Origin: Sitta carolinensis
Lineage: Eukaryota; Chordata; Aves; Passeriformes; Sittidae
Direction: 5' to 3'
Length of the DNA: 64,000 nt
Assembly (NCBI GenBank): GCA_032173965.1
Contig: CM063295.1
Span: 930,001 to 994,000, forward strand
The stretch's first letter is position 1; each line of letters starts with the position of its first letter. Under the pieces are notes generated by a model that was not told the DNA's origin, did no database searches, and was given only the letters and a program-made list of their open reading frames with translations. A program made the translations under genes and the position numbers. Positions 13,027 through 24,275 of this stretch are shown piece after piece.

Positions 13027-16000
13027 TCAGGGCACCACGCGCACATCCACGCAGTCGTAAGCCGAGGCTCTCATCTTCTCCAGGGTCCTCCCAAAGAGCT
13101 GCCGCAGGGCTGTGTAGTCAGGCTTCTCTTCATACTCCAGAGCCATCACCTGCTCCAGGTACCTCTCCAGGGCATCTGCACAGAAAGGGACTCACTGCAG
13201 CGGCACAGAAATTCCAGCTGCCACATGGCCATTTCAGGCTGCTTCTGCAGCCAGCTCACCCACCCCCCCAGGCAGCTGCAGACAGGAAAAACAAACCAAG
13301 CCTTAATACAAAGCTCAAAGAATCACAGAATTATACAATAAAATAGAATCACCAACTGGTTTGGTTTGGAAGGAACCTTGAAGCCTATCTCCTTCCACCC
13401 TCTGCCATGGGCAAAGACACCTTCCATGATCCCAGGTTGCTCCAAGCCTGTCCAACCTGGCCTTGAATGCTTCAGGCATGGGACAGCCACAGCTTCTCTG
13501 GGCAACAAAATGGGATGGGGAAGTGACCTCTAGCCCCAGATATTTAATTTCCAAACCTACCAGCAGAGCTGTCCCTTCAGCAAGGTTCATGAAAGCAGAT
13601 CATGGGAAGCAGACCTTTTCTTCTGTACAGAAAACAAGGGATTTGTTCCTAGCCTGACACAGTTCATGCAATGCTTGGTCATCATCATCACTGGAAGCCA
13701 TTCTGGACCAGCACCCCAGCACAGAGAACGTTCTGGCTTCAGGTACAATCAGTCAATCCTCCATCCCTGAGTCTCACTGCCACTGAGAGCAAGTCCATAC
13801 CTGGAGTGGATCTCTGCCTGAAGCACAGTTGGAGAAGGCATCTCACATCCTTTCTGTACCTGGAATAGTCAGCACAGAGTCCTGTCAGCTGAGAAGCAAT
13901 GGAGCAGGCAGCTGAGCATCTGGCTTTGGCAACAGGGACAAAAATAATCCCCAAAAATCTGAATTCAGCTGGCCATGTTCTGGATGACACAGAACGTGGG
14001 GTTCACCAAACCCCCTGGGGCCAGGCTCAGCCTTGGCTGTCGCATTTACCACCTCCCAACGATCTATTGTGACCTGGGGCTTTCAGTCACAACCCTCCCT
14101 TGCTGCTTTCTCCTGAGCCTTTCCCAAAAGATTAGATTATTTCTCCTACTTTTCTTTCTGTTCCACCACAGCTTTTAATTTGTCCAGCTCATCAGACCAA
14201 GGCAAAATACCACAGAGCCATTTCAGAAGACAGTAGCCCAGAGATTCCAAGTCACTCCGTCGAGATGGTCCTGATGGGAAGCACGAGACATTCACATGTC
14301 ACTCATGAAGGGGCAGAAGTAAAGAAATCCAAGAGCTTCATGAGGATGTGCTCTGGGATATCAAAACTCCTGGGATCCCACTAACTCACATAGTTCAGGA
14401 ATCACCTCCCAGCCTCTGGAGGAAGATCTCCTGAACACTGTGAAAGAGCATCACATCCCAACTAGGAGAAGGATGGAATTTCATACAGGCTGCTCAGGAT
14501 AGCATGGAGTCCCCATCCCTGCAGGGATTTAGAAGTCATGCAGACGTAGCACTTGGAAACTTGGCTTAGTGGTGACCTTGGCAATGCTGGGTTTACAGCC
14601 AGACTCAATGATCTTAAAGGTCTTTTCCAACCAAAGTCATTCTATGATTTAAATGCCTTTCCAGCTCTTATTGCTTCAAGGTCAGAGCAGAGCCTGCTGC
14701 AAATCTGTTTTGGGCAGGGATCCAGTCTGGCTTGAAACAGACCCCTGCTAAGCCAGCACAAAGGGCCCTGTTTTCTATTCCCCACATGCTTGCCACAGCC
14801 AAGGCTCCAGATGGAGCAGGAACATCCCTGCTGCAACCACTGAGTGACCTGGCAACTCCCGACACAAGAGCCATCAGGAGGCAGGAGTGAACAGGCCAAA
14901 TAGGAGCTTGGCCTTGGTGCATGTGAATGCCTGGAAAGCAGCAGTGCCAGCAAAGCCAGTGGGGAGCCCCAGCTCCAGCATGTGTCACAGACCCAGACCC
15001 ACCTGTGCCCTTGTGGCTGTCCAGGCTGATGAACTCCACCGTGCCCTCATGAGGGGTCCTGCTGCCCTCGCGCCAAGCCACGTGCTTCCCCCCAGGGCAG
15101 TACCGGAACGCGAAGCCATAGCCAGCAAGGGTCACCTACAGGGCAGCACAGAGCACCCACCTGAGGGCAGAGCAGCCCCAGTGCTGCGCCACAGCCCCTG
15201 ACTGAGCACTGCCCAGCCTGCTCTGCTGCCCTGCCCAAGGCAGGGACACAGAGGCTGCCTTATCCCATATCACACAATCCCACCTCCAGTGCCCTTTCCT
15301 GCCAGCACTGCTCCTGCTCCATACCTGTGTGAGGTCTGCTGGGTTCAAATAGATGTTCTCAGCAGTGACGTCCCCATGCACATACTCATTCTCATGAATG
15401 TACTCCAGGCAGTCTAGCTGGGAATGAACATGGGGAGCACATCAGATCCATGCAGGCTCCTGCAGCACCCTGACTATCACCGACCTGGACTTTCCCCAGC
15501 ACCCTGCAGCCATGTGGAGGAGCACTAAAAATATGTCTCACAACCTTCAAGTTCAAAGGTCAGGCTTTTCTCATTCCTCTTATCCCAAATTCCTTCAAGG
15601 TGACACAGTGCTCAAAAGATGCTACTAAAATTTACAGCAGGTTTGAAAGATGCTACTTAGAGACCCCACCCAAGCAAGCCCCTGGAGCAGCTTTACGACA
15701 CCTCTGGGAAATCCAGAGGGAAGTCAGAAGTCTTTTGTGGAAGTCTCTGGGGAAGGACTGGTTCTCCACATACCACACGAACTGCAATCTGAAAAGCTGC
15801 CTTCTCCTTCAGCAGGTGCAGACCATCACTCAGGACCGACTGAAGAGATCGCCCCAGGTCAGAGAACACCAAAAACCTGCAGGAGAAAAGGGCTTTGCAC
15901 ATGGCAGTACCTACCTGGTTTGGAGACCCTGCAACAGACAGTTGTCAAGTGATCCATTGGACCCCACTTCAAGCTGACCTAGGCAAACACTTCCTTGACT

Positions 16001-19000
16001 TTTGATAACACAAAACTTCTTATAAAGGGGACAGGTGTGCTCTTCATGTGTTGCAGACACACAGTCTGAATCTCCCCTTTTTGTTAAGCATCAAGGACCA
16101 GAATAAGGTGGCCCCTGGCCTGAGGGGCAGCAGCAGCAAAAGCAGTAACTTCAACAGCAACACAAGGACTGAAGGGAACAAAGCAGTGAGAGGCAAAGCA
16201 TTCAATAAATGACAGGAGCAGTGAATAATGTCAGAAGCCCAAGGGACAATGACAGAAGGACTAGCAGACAGGAAGAGACGGAAAGCCAGATATGCTCAGA
16301 CAGCCCAAGAGCTCAGTTACCTCACCTGTAGCTGTCTGCATGCAGTCCAAAGCCAACACAGTTGGGGATGCCCAGCAGCGGCACGGAATGCCACTTCTTC
16401 CACTTCTCCACTACAAGAGAAGAGGACAGTGCAGCAGATGCTGCTAAGGAACTCCAGGAAGAAGGAGTTAGGGATGCTCCTCCTCTGAAGGTCTGCTTTG
16501 CCCTGGACAGTTGACAGTGGCCTCTCATACTGACTCTGTCCCCAGAATTCCAGTCTGATGTGTGCATTGGCACGTCAATGCATACAGCACTGCGGAGCAA
16601 GAATGGAACAGGAAAGATTCTGGGAATTCCAGAGCAGGCTATGGCACAGGATTGCTACAGGGCAGGGGCAAACAAGGGGGCCCAGAGGGAGCCCACCTGT
16701 CTCTGTCTACTGGCCGTGTGGCCAGGGGCAATCATTCCCAGGCTGAGAACAGTCTAGGAATGACAGAAAGCAGATGGCTCTCTGCTTCCCACAGGTTTCC
16801 TGATCCCTTGTGCCGAGGTTGGAAGTAAAGATCAGAGAAGGCACTTTCACATGGAAGTTTATTCTTCTGAAGGGGTGCAAAAGAGGAGGCAGGACGCCAA
16901 AGCCCAAGACTTTATCTTGAGTCCTCCTGGGGGTGTTGCTATCCGGGGACAGGTACAATGGGACAGGGTGTGGCCAGCCAGGGATAAACCAAGCTACTGG
17001 GGGGCTAACAGGGAGATACTACTAGAGGGTAAACAGCTTAACCAACTCAATATTCGATTACCACAGAGAGAGGGAGGGTCAAGAAGATTTTTACACTTCT
17101 CCCAGAAGCGTAGATTTGACACAAATTCTTCCATCCCCCCTGCTTACATTCTCTGGTCAGCTTTATTCTTGCTCAAGTTTTGGGATCAATGGAGTCGATA
17201 TCAGAGAGCAGCTGACAGAATCACCCATGGAAGAGGGACAGGAGAGTGAGCCAAGGTAAGTCAGGCTGCAGGGCTGGACAGCTCCCAGACACATCAAGAC
17301 AGAGTGAGAAACACAAGAAAGCTGTGCTCATACTGCACTGTCCTACAGCACACAGACTTTTGGGAGAACTGGCATTGACTGAACTCCTCAGTATTCTGGC
17401 ACTAACCAAGCAGGGGATTCATTTATCCTATCCTGGCCTTCCAAGAGATTCTCATAACAGATGAGAGAGGAATGCCAGTTATCCTCAGTCCTTGCCCTCC
17501 CAAGAAGCACCAACCTGTGCCTGCCTTTGCAGCTCGCTGGAAGAAATTCTGTTCGTTGTAGATCCTCCCATCTTTGGCATCCTAAAGGAAACAGGGAGGA
17601 GTGTTACTTCAGCCACACACATCCTGCTGGAAAGGGAAACTTGGGTAAGACTGCTGTAAGACCTTCACTACTCAGTTTAAAGAAAGCAAAGATCAACTAA
17701 CAGAGCTGAGTGCAGAGCTCAGGTGTCTTGGTTCCATTTTAATGCCGCCCCTAACAACCACATAAACTCTGAGCATCAGCACAGAACAGGAGAGGAGCCA
17801 TCTCAGGTTGGGCCTTTCCAGCAGCCCATTTACAGCTGTCTGAGGGTTAACAACAGCCAGGTAGTGCAGTCCAGGTGCAGCATGGAGAGAGCTCTGGTGC
17901 CACAGCTGTTACATTAAAGGGAGCCAGAGGTGACCTTCTTAGCCACAGCAGGGATGAGGGCATTTCTACAAACACGCAAGCCTCAACAGAGAGCTGTAAC
18001 ATTTATTCTAGCTGTCAGAAAGTGAGACAAGGAAGTCTGTATTAGTAACATCTGAGGTGCTGCTGTCATCGAGTGACCTCAACTGCACATAGTTCACACT
18101 TAGTGTGTTTGCCTACACACACTTATCTATTCAACACTAACTGGGACAGCTGCTATTGTGCGTGGGAGAAAGCAGCAGTGTTATATTCTGCCTACTTTGA
18201 TACAAAACTGGTATCAAAGATAGCTGGAGGAACAGCAGGCTGCAAGCAACACAAACCATGTCCCAGAGGGTATTTCACTCTGCATCTTGCCTGTGAGCAT
18301 ACATGGGCCATCAAACCCCAGAACCAAAATGCTCTCATGTGCCATATCACACTCCACAGTGCTCAGCAGACCACCAAGAAGCCAAAAGGTGCAAAACAGA
18401 GAAGTTGGAAGTGTTGCCTACAGAAGTGATTAGTTTCACACCTACTGGTTCTAGTTTTGTGGCACTTAGCAGATTTTTCTCATCCACACTGTATTCCTTC
18501 TCCATCCTCTTACTTGTCTCCTCTGACAAAAGGCAGAGGGATTATCCAAGTCCCTGCAAGAGCCCCACAGAGCCATCAGTCAGCATTGGCCCTCCTACAG
18601 ATCAGTAACCTCCATGAGCCACAGTAGACAAGGAAACAAGTCTTTCAGCTCTGGTTTGTGAGCTACTGAAAAATCAATTGACTAAATTTCCACCACAGAA
18701 CAGCTGTTTCTGGAAATAATACATTTCTGGAGAACCTGAGATATTGACAAGTACCTGGAAAGCTGGCTTGGAACTCCCAACTTAATTCCTATTTGATTTC
18801 AAAGTGTGCTCTGGCTTTACACAGTGTCTCCATGCTGGCTCTCACACAGCCTCAGCACAGCACCAAATTCCAACCTCTCCAGTCTCCCCAGACTTCAGCA
18901 GGGTGTGTGCACGCCTGCCAGAGAGGAGAAAAGTTGGTCTAACATTCCTCAATCAAGATCTCCACCTCACACCACCAAGTTCAGTTCTGCAGTTTCCTGA

Positions 19001-21188
19001 GCCTGGTCAATCAAAGCAGCAGCCTTCTGTAATTAAGGCTTTGGGGGGGCTTAATCCTCATATTCATTCACCTTTAGCAGAAAAGCCAACTGAGATCCCA
19101 GAACAACACCCTCAGGAGGTTAGATCCATCTCCTTAGTTAGCAAGGACCTCTGTGACCACTCTCTCCAAATTCCTCAGATACTCTCAGCCAAACAGGTCA
19201 GGACACAGTAGACTATGCACTATTCCTTACCCAAACAGATCAAAACTCACAAGTTTGAGGGAGTAGCTTTGCTTTTGAGGACAGGTTCCAGATGCTGACT
19301 GCGCTGTGGAAGGATGGAACAGATGTAGTTACAGGAGCATGGAAAAGAGGTTGTGCATCATTAAATGCAGCCTGTGCAGCTGTATTAACTCATCCTCTGC
19401 TTCTTTCCCTTGAGCTTTGTGAAGCAACCTCTGTGACAGTCTTCCCAGATCACTACAAAATAATTCTTACCTTGCTCCAGGAGCTCAGCACCCTGACATG
19501 CTGCAAGTGCAGTTCTGCTTAAGTCACAGAAGCATCTGGTAATGGCTACAGTATGGAGGGGCTTTGAGGGGTATCTAAAGAATAGATCATTAGTAGAATC
19601 TCAAAGGTATCCCAAAATTCATTTGCTGAGCACTCCCTCCAGCTCACTCCATGGTTTGACAAGTCTGTAAGGGATGCCAAGTCCCTCTGCTCTGTATGGA
19701 TGTTAAGAGTTGTATGTGACTTCCCTTCTCCAAAAGGATTTGCACCCATGACTTGGCCTCTGGGCTGTTCCTCTCCTCTTGCTCTTAGACCAAGTGCTAT
19801 CCACAGGTTACTTGCTGCTTCACCTTTCATCTATGAAAGCACCCTCCACTATTGATTTTTCTTTTTATCACGTTTTTTTAAAAACATAGATGGATGCTCA
19901 GACTTTGTTATGCAACAGCTTGAATACTGAAAATTAAAGTAAAGCCAAATATAAGGCAAAACTTGGTAATGGAGAAAATTTCTCCTGGAAGTTTCCAAAT
20001 CAACAAGAGAAGATCAAAAACTCCCCTTTGGAAGTCTACAACTAGGCTGAAAATATCAGCACTTACTAAATGGCTGAGAAGTAGCCTGTGTGGTGGAGTT
20101 GCTTTCTTTGGCCCCAAAACAGGCTGAGAATTGACATTTAGTGGGTATTGACACCACTTACAGCACAGGAACTCCTGTACAGTGCCAGCAAACAGTTTTT
20201 AGACCTAAAAGAACAGAAAGAGGAAGCGTGGCCCCAACAATAGACATTTCATAATAACAGAGCAGCCTGGCCTCGGCTTGATATTATGCTGGTGGCAGAG
20301 GGGCTGACAGACAGATGCCCAGTGAGGAATGGCTGGAGCTGTGCCAGGGGAGGTTTAGGCTGGATATCAGGAAAAGGTTCTTCCCCCAGAAGGTGCTGGG
20401 CACTGCCCAGACTCCCCAGGGAATGGGCACAGCCCCGAGGCTGCCAGAGCTCCAGGAGTCTTTGGACAGCGCTGCCAGGGATGCCCAGGGTGGGATTGTT
20501 GGGGTGCCTGTGCAGGGCCGGGAGCTGCACTCCAGGGTACTTGTGGGTCCCTTCCAGCTCAGAATATTGTATGAATGATGGATCCTGCAAGCCTGCTGGC
20601 CACTGCCAGCCCGGCGGACACCGCAGTGCCGCCGAAGCCAGAGCCGGGGATCCCTGGCCTCCCGGCCCCGCTCCGCCCGCCCCGGGTCCCGCAGTACCTT
20701 CGTACACCAGCCCGCAGCCGCCCTGTTCCAGCAGCCGCACCAGCCTCCACCGCCGCCCTCCCTGGTCCGTCAGCACCGTGTCCGCCGGGAGCGGCTCGGC
20801 CGGGCCGGACCGAGGCTTGCGGGGCGAGCGGGGCCTCGGCCGGGCCGCGGCCGCCCGCGGGGAGCGGCAGGCGCTGGGGCTGGGGGCCGGCGGCGGGCTC
20901 GGGGTTGGCGCTGCGGGCTCGGTGGGCTCCTCGGGCAGCGCGGGCAGCCTCCCGCCGCAGGCCGGGCAGAAGCGGAACGCGGGCTCCACGGCGAGCCCGC
21001 ACTGCGGGCAGAACCGGCTGGGCCTGCGGGACGGACAGCGTCAGAGCCCGTCCGCCGCCCCGCTCGCACCCCCCGCTCCCGCCGTCCCCAGCACCTTGGG
21101 GAGCCGCCGGACACCTCCGTCCGCGGCCGCTCCGGGGTCTGTGTCCCTGCCGCTCTCCCCCGCCGCCCGCGCACCCGCCGGCCCGACA
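13027..21188 (-). CDS. VRK3: Vaccinia-related kinase 3 (VRK3), pseudokinase
   Basis: Nuclear member of the VRK group, in mammals a pseudokinase that scaffolds the phosphatase VHR/DUSP3 against ERK (known). Exons in transcription order: 20698-21023, 19251-19303, 17515-17581, 16326-16410, 15774-15876, 15325-15417, 15003-15135, 14150-14270, 13801-13859, 13027-13175 (stop 13027-13029). All are GT-AG and phase-consistent. Together with a two-base AT from an upstream exon they give 396 residues (human 474). N-terminus: zinc ribbon with RFCPQCG and FRFCPACG, then a Pro/Arg/Ser-rich linker shorter than in mammals. Kinase fold: glycine loop [10 protein letters not shown], lysine in YSLKL, helix-C Glu in NEQNFFQRA, catalytic loop HGDVTAEN, and [11 protein letters not shown] in place of DFG. 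The C-terminal lobe resembles VRK1. The start codon is unresolved: the first recognised exon has no in-frame ATG, and the feature end assumes a split AT|G ending at 21188. Confidence 0.93.
13318..13512 (-). mobile_element. CR1 LINE 3' fragment
   Basis: 'agaatcacagaattatac' followed by 'ggtttggtttggaaggaacc', 'cctctgccatgggc' and 'ggttgctccaagcc': reverse complement of the CR1 3' end, inside a VRK3 intron and in the same orientation as VRK3. Confidence 0.85.
14550..14650 (+). mobile_element. CR1-like retroposon 3' end
   Basis: 'cttggcttagtggtgacctt' and 'tgatcttaaaggtcttttcc', ending in 'cattctatgattt', a sense CR1 3' terminus of a different subfamily from most copies here. It lies in a VRK3 intron. 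Confidence 0.7.
16777..17215 (-). mobile_element. Possible solo LTR of an endogenous retrovirus
   Basis: Within a VRK3 intron. On the minus strand the segment has a promoter/R-like middle, an AATAAA at about 16860 followed by a short pyrimidine-rich U5-like end, a second AATAAA near 17165, and composition unlike the flanking intron. Terminal repeats and target-site duplications could not be fixed by eye and no coding remnant is visible, so this is tentative. Confidence 0.3.
17582..19250 (-). other. VRK3: VRK3 intron without further recognisable content
   Basis: Intron between the exons at 19251-19303 and 17515-17581. I see no exon, RNA gene or confident repeat in it. Confidence 0.5.
20324..20580 (+). 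mobile_element. CR1 LINE 3' fragment
   Basis: Sense copy of the subfamily marked by 'aggttcttcccccagaaggt', 'ctgccagagctccaggag' and 'gtgggtcccttccagctcag'. It ends about 120 bp from the donor of the first recognised VRK3 exon and is antisense to VRK3. Confidence 0.88.
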
Positions 21189-21280
21189 TGGCCCCGCAGG
21201 AGCGGCCCGGCCCGCCCGCCCCGCCACCGCGCATGCGCACGCACGGGCCGCGCCTCGGCCTGGCGGGACCGCGGGGCTGG
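20600..21280 (-). promoter_or_regulatory. VRK3: CpG island / VRK3 promoter region
   Basis: Very GC- and CpG-rich DNA covering the first recognised VRK3 exon and about 250 bp upstream. An AUG at 21187-21189 (minus strand) followed by GT could be the split initiator. The transcription start is not determinable from sequence alone. Confidence 0.65.
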
Positions 21281-21745
21281 GGCGGGATCGGGGATGTGAG
21301 GGGACAGCGGGGCTGGGGCGGGATCGGGGATGTGAGGGGACAGCGGGGCTGGGGCGGGATCGGGGATGTGAGGGGACAGCGGGGCTGGGGAGCGATCGGG
21401 GATGTGAGGGGACAGCGGGGCTGGGGAGCGATCGGGGATGTGAGGGGACAGCGGGGCTGGGGGCGATCGGGGATGTGAGGGGACAGCGGGGCTGGGGGTC
21501 GGGAGTGAGGACGCGGGGGGGATGGATGTGAGGGGACAGCGGGGCTGGGGGGATCGGGGATGTGAGGGGACAGCGGGGCTGGGGAGGGATCGGGGATGTG
21601 AGGGGACAGCGGGGCTGGGGAGCGATCGGGGATGTGAGGGGACAGCGGGGCTGGGGAGCGATCGGGGATGTGAGGGGACAGCGGGGCTGGGGGGGATCGG
21701 GGATGTGAGGGGACAGCGGGTGGGGCGGGATCGGGATGAGGGACA
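21280..21745. repeat. 36-bp GC-rich minisatellite (about 12 copies)
   Basis: Unit of 36 bases containing GGGGATGTGAGGGG and ACAGCGGGGCTGGGG, with successive starts at 21291, 21327 and so on. It is interrupted near 21500-21525 and degenerates after 21720. Because 36 is a multiple of three, long open frames run through it on both strands; they are not genes. Confidence 0.95.
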
Positions 21746-24209
21746 GCGGCTGTGGGGGGATACCGGGAATCTGAGGGCACACCGCGCTTGTGAGGCAATA
21801 TCGGGGATGTGAGGGAGCACCGGCGCCCACGACGGTCCCGCGGCCCGTGGGCTGCCCGCGGCCCGGCCGGGCAGAAACACCGGTGGGCAGGCCGCCCCGG
21901 TGGGATCGGGAGCCTCGGGATCCCCTCAGGCTGTGCTCCCAGCGCTCCCTCTGGGGCCGAGTATTTTCACATTACTTCATAAAAGACGCCAGAAAATTAC
22001 TCAGAAAGGACCCCGGGACTGCGGAACAGGCGCTCACAGGTTAATGAGTGCAGGAGTTAATGAGTGGCACAGGGCTGTGTATGCATCTGTGTATCCCGTC
22101 CCTTGTGTACATTTAAGCAGGCACCATTTCCATAAAAGAGATGTATGTGGACTTACACCTTTCCCATCCGGTGGGCTGAGGCCAAGGTTTGCCTGGGGAA
22201 GGTGCCTGGCCCCTGAGCCCCCAGAGCAAGGGGCAGCAGAGGCAAGTGAGGTAGGGGCAGAAGGGACCTGGCTCTTGTCCCACAGAACATCTCACATGTA
22301 AAGATGTTTATCAAAGTCCATGCCAGTGAGATATGGAACTCCAGCCATTGGGTGCAAGGAGGAGCAAAGCAGATCTGGCAGGCTCATTTCCTGAAGAGCT
22401 GAGTGGAACAGCCGCTCCCGCCAAAGCTTAGCATGAAGCAGGAGTGAGCTCCATGTACCGGTGGTGGAAGGTGGAGCAGTGGGGGAAAGCAGGTATGAAC
22501 CCCCTGACTGAGCCCACCATGGAGATGCAGGGCTTGGAAGAAGCATCTCCGGACAGGCTGCACAGACCTCGTCCTGCCACAGGCTAGTCACCCCTTCTCA
22601 ATCGCTCAAACGCTAGGGCATGTTCCTAGCAGACACTAAGCACACAGAGTCCCAGCAAAGCCAGAACTCTGCCAAATGACCCTGGGAAGTTTGGCATGTG
22701 TTTGAATTGGTTTCTGCAGCCTGTTGCTGGGATGATTATTTTGAAGCACCTGGACGCTGTCAGGAGCGACAGTGCAGGCTGGAGGGACTTTCCATTCTTG
22801 CCCACCATGGCTATCAGGACACTGCACTCCACACTCACTCTGTTATTTCCCCTGACATTGCAGGCAGCAGCAGGACATTGAATTGCCTCACCTACACTGC
22901 CAGCCCCCTGCACAACCACTTCGGTTCCAGCTCTTCCCACAAACCATACAGGTACAGCTTCAATTCCTTTGTTAACAGAAGCATCCCCTCAGGACTTTGA
23001 CAGAAAAGAAGCAGCCCTTTATCAGATTTGTTTGAATTTACCTTAACAGCCTGCAGGTGGTGTTTTGTTTCCCCTAATTCCTGAATCAAGATCTTTGTCC
23101 CCAAGCCCTCCACAGTGGCTCAGCTGGGAATGCCTTGGTTCAGCAGATTTTTGAAGTCTTCCAGTACCATTTTAATTTTTAAAACTTTCTTAAACTGGTA
23201 ATTCTTGATTATAGCTCTGTAATTTCATTGGTGGTTGCCTAGGGAACAGTGATCACGACCTGATTACATTCAATTTGGGGAGAAAAGAATCCATGCAGTA
23301 AACAGAAATACAGGGTGCTTTAAAAAGTCAGACCCCCACAAACACAAGAAAAACTAAGAAAACAGAATGATAGGGAAAGGCAGACAGAAAATAGTAGGAA
23401 AAGGCAATTCTTTTAGATTTAACTCAAGAGCCACCAAGCCAGCATCAGAGAAGAGAAACCTCCATCCTACTTAGTGCTCTGTTGAAAGTAGTAATTAGCG
23501 ATAAAAATGAAACCCAAAATAAATAGATGAAAGGGGAAATAATTAACAGATTTCTCCATTTAATAACTGGTAATTTACATCAGCAGGGCAATCTGGGCGC
23601 CTGCAGTCACTCATGGGATTCTGTCAGTAACATTGCACTTTTTGCCTGGTCTCAGCAGGAATTTGCTCCCTCTTTCCTACCTAGGGCATTGAAAACCAGT
23701 CTGGATTTTGGGTTGCAGATGGCTCTGGCTCCTGGAGAGCCTCTAGAGAGCAGGACAGAGCAGATGTTGAGGTCAGGCTTTGGTTCTTTGAACCCTTCAT
23801 CTTGCAAGGCTTCATGTGAGGTGCCAGGGCCTCACCACCCTCACAGTGAAGGATTTACCTCTGGATGATTCCCTGTTGTACTGCCCACCCATCTCACCCA
23901 TTAGCCATCATTTAAACCCCCTCACAAGGTTTCATTTCAAGGGTTTGCACCCCAGTTTTGTTTTCCTCTAGCCAGAGATCATCTCTCCTGGAGATGCTCC
24001 CTCTATCCCCCAAGTTTCTCTGGATTATCTGTAAGTTGAAATTCCAGCCCCATGGACAGAACCTGCAGCACTGCCTGCCTTGTTCCAGCTTCCTCTAAAG
24101 AAATGGGTTAGGTGAGTTTTTAACTCTCCCTTGCTCTTAGAAGAGGGAAAAGTATAAATTTTTAGGAGCAGCCCTGTCTTCCTATGGCCTCTGTGTGTTG
24201 AGGATAGTC

Positions 24210-24275
24210 TGACAGAGTCACAGAATATCCTGAGTTGGAAGGGACCCACAAGAATCATTGAGTCCAACTCCCAAG
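24210..24275 (-). mobile_element. CR1 LINE 3' terminal fragment
   Basis: 'agtcacagaatatcctgagt' and 'tggaagggacccacaagaat': reverse complement of the last ~65 bp of a CR1 copy. Confidence 0.8.

Noticed and set aside
20559..21880. Minus- and plus-strand open frames of 280-420 codons, proline/arginine-rich
   Set aside because: They arise from the 36-bp minisatellite (12-codon period) joined to GC-rich VRK3 promoter/exon DNA in wrong frames.
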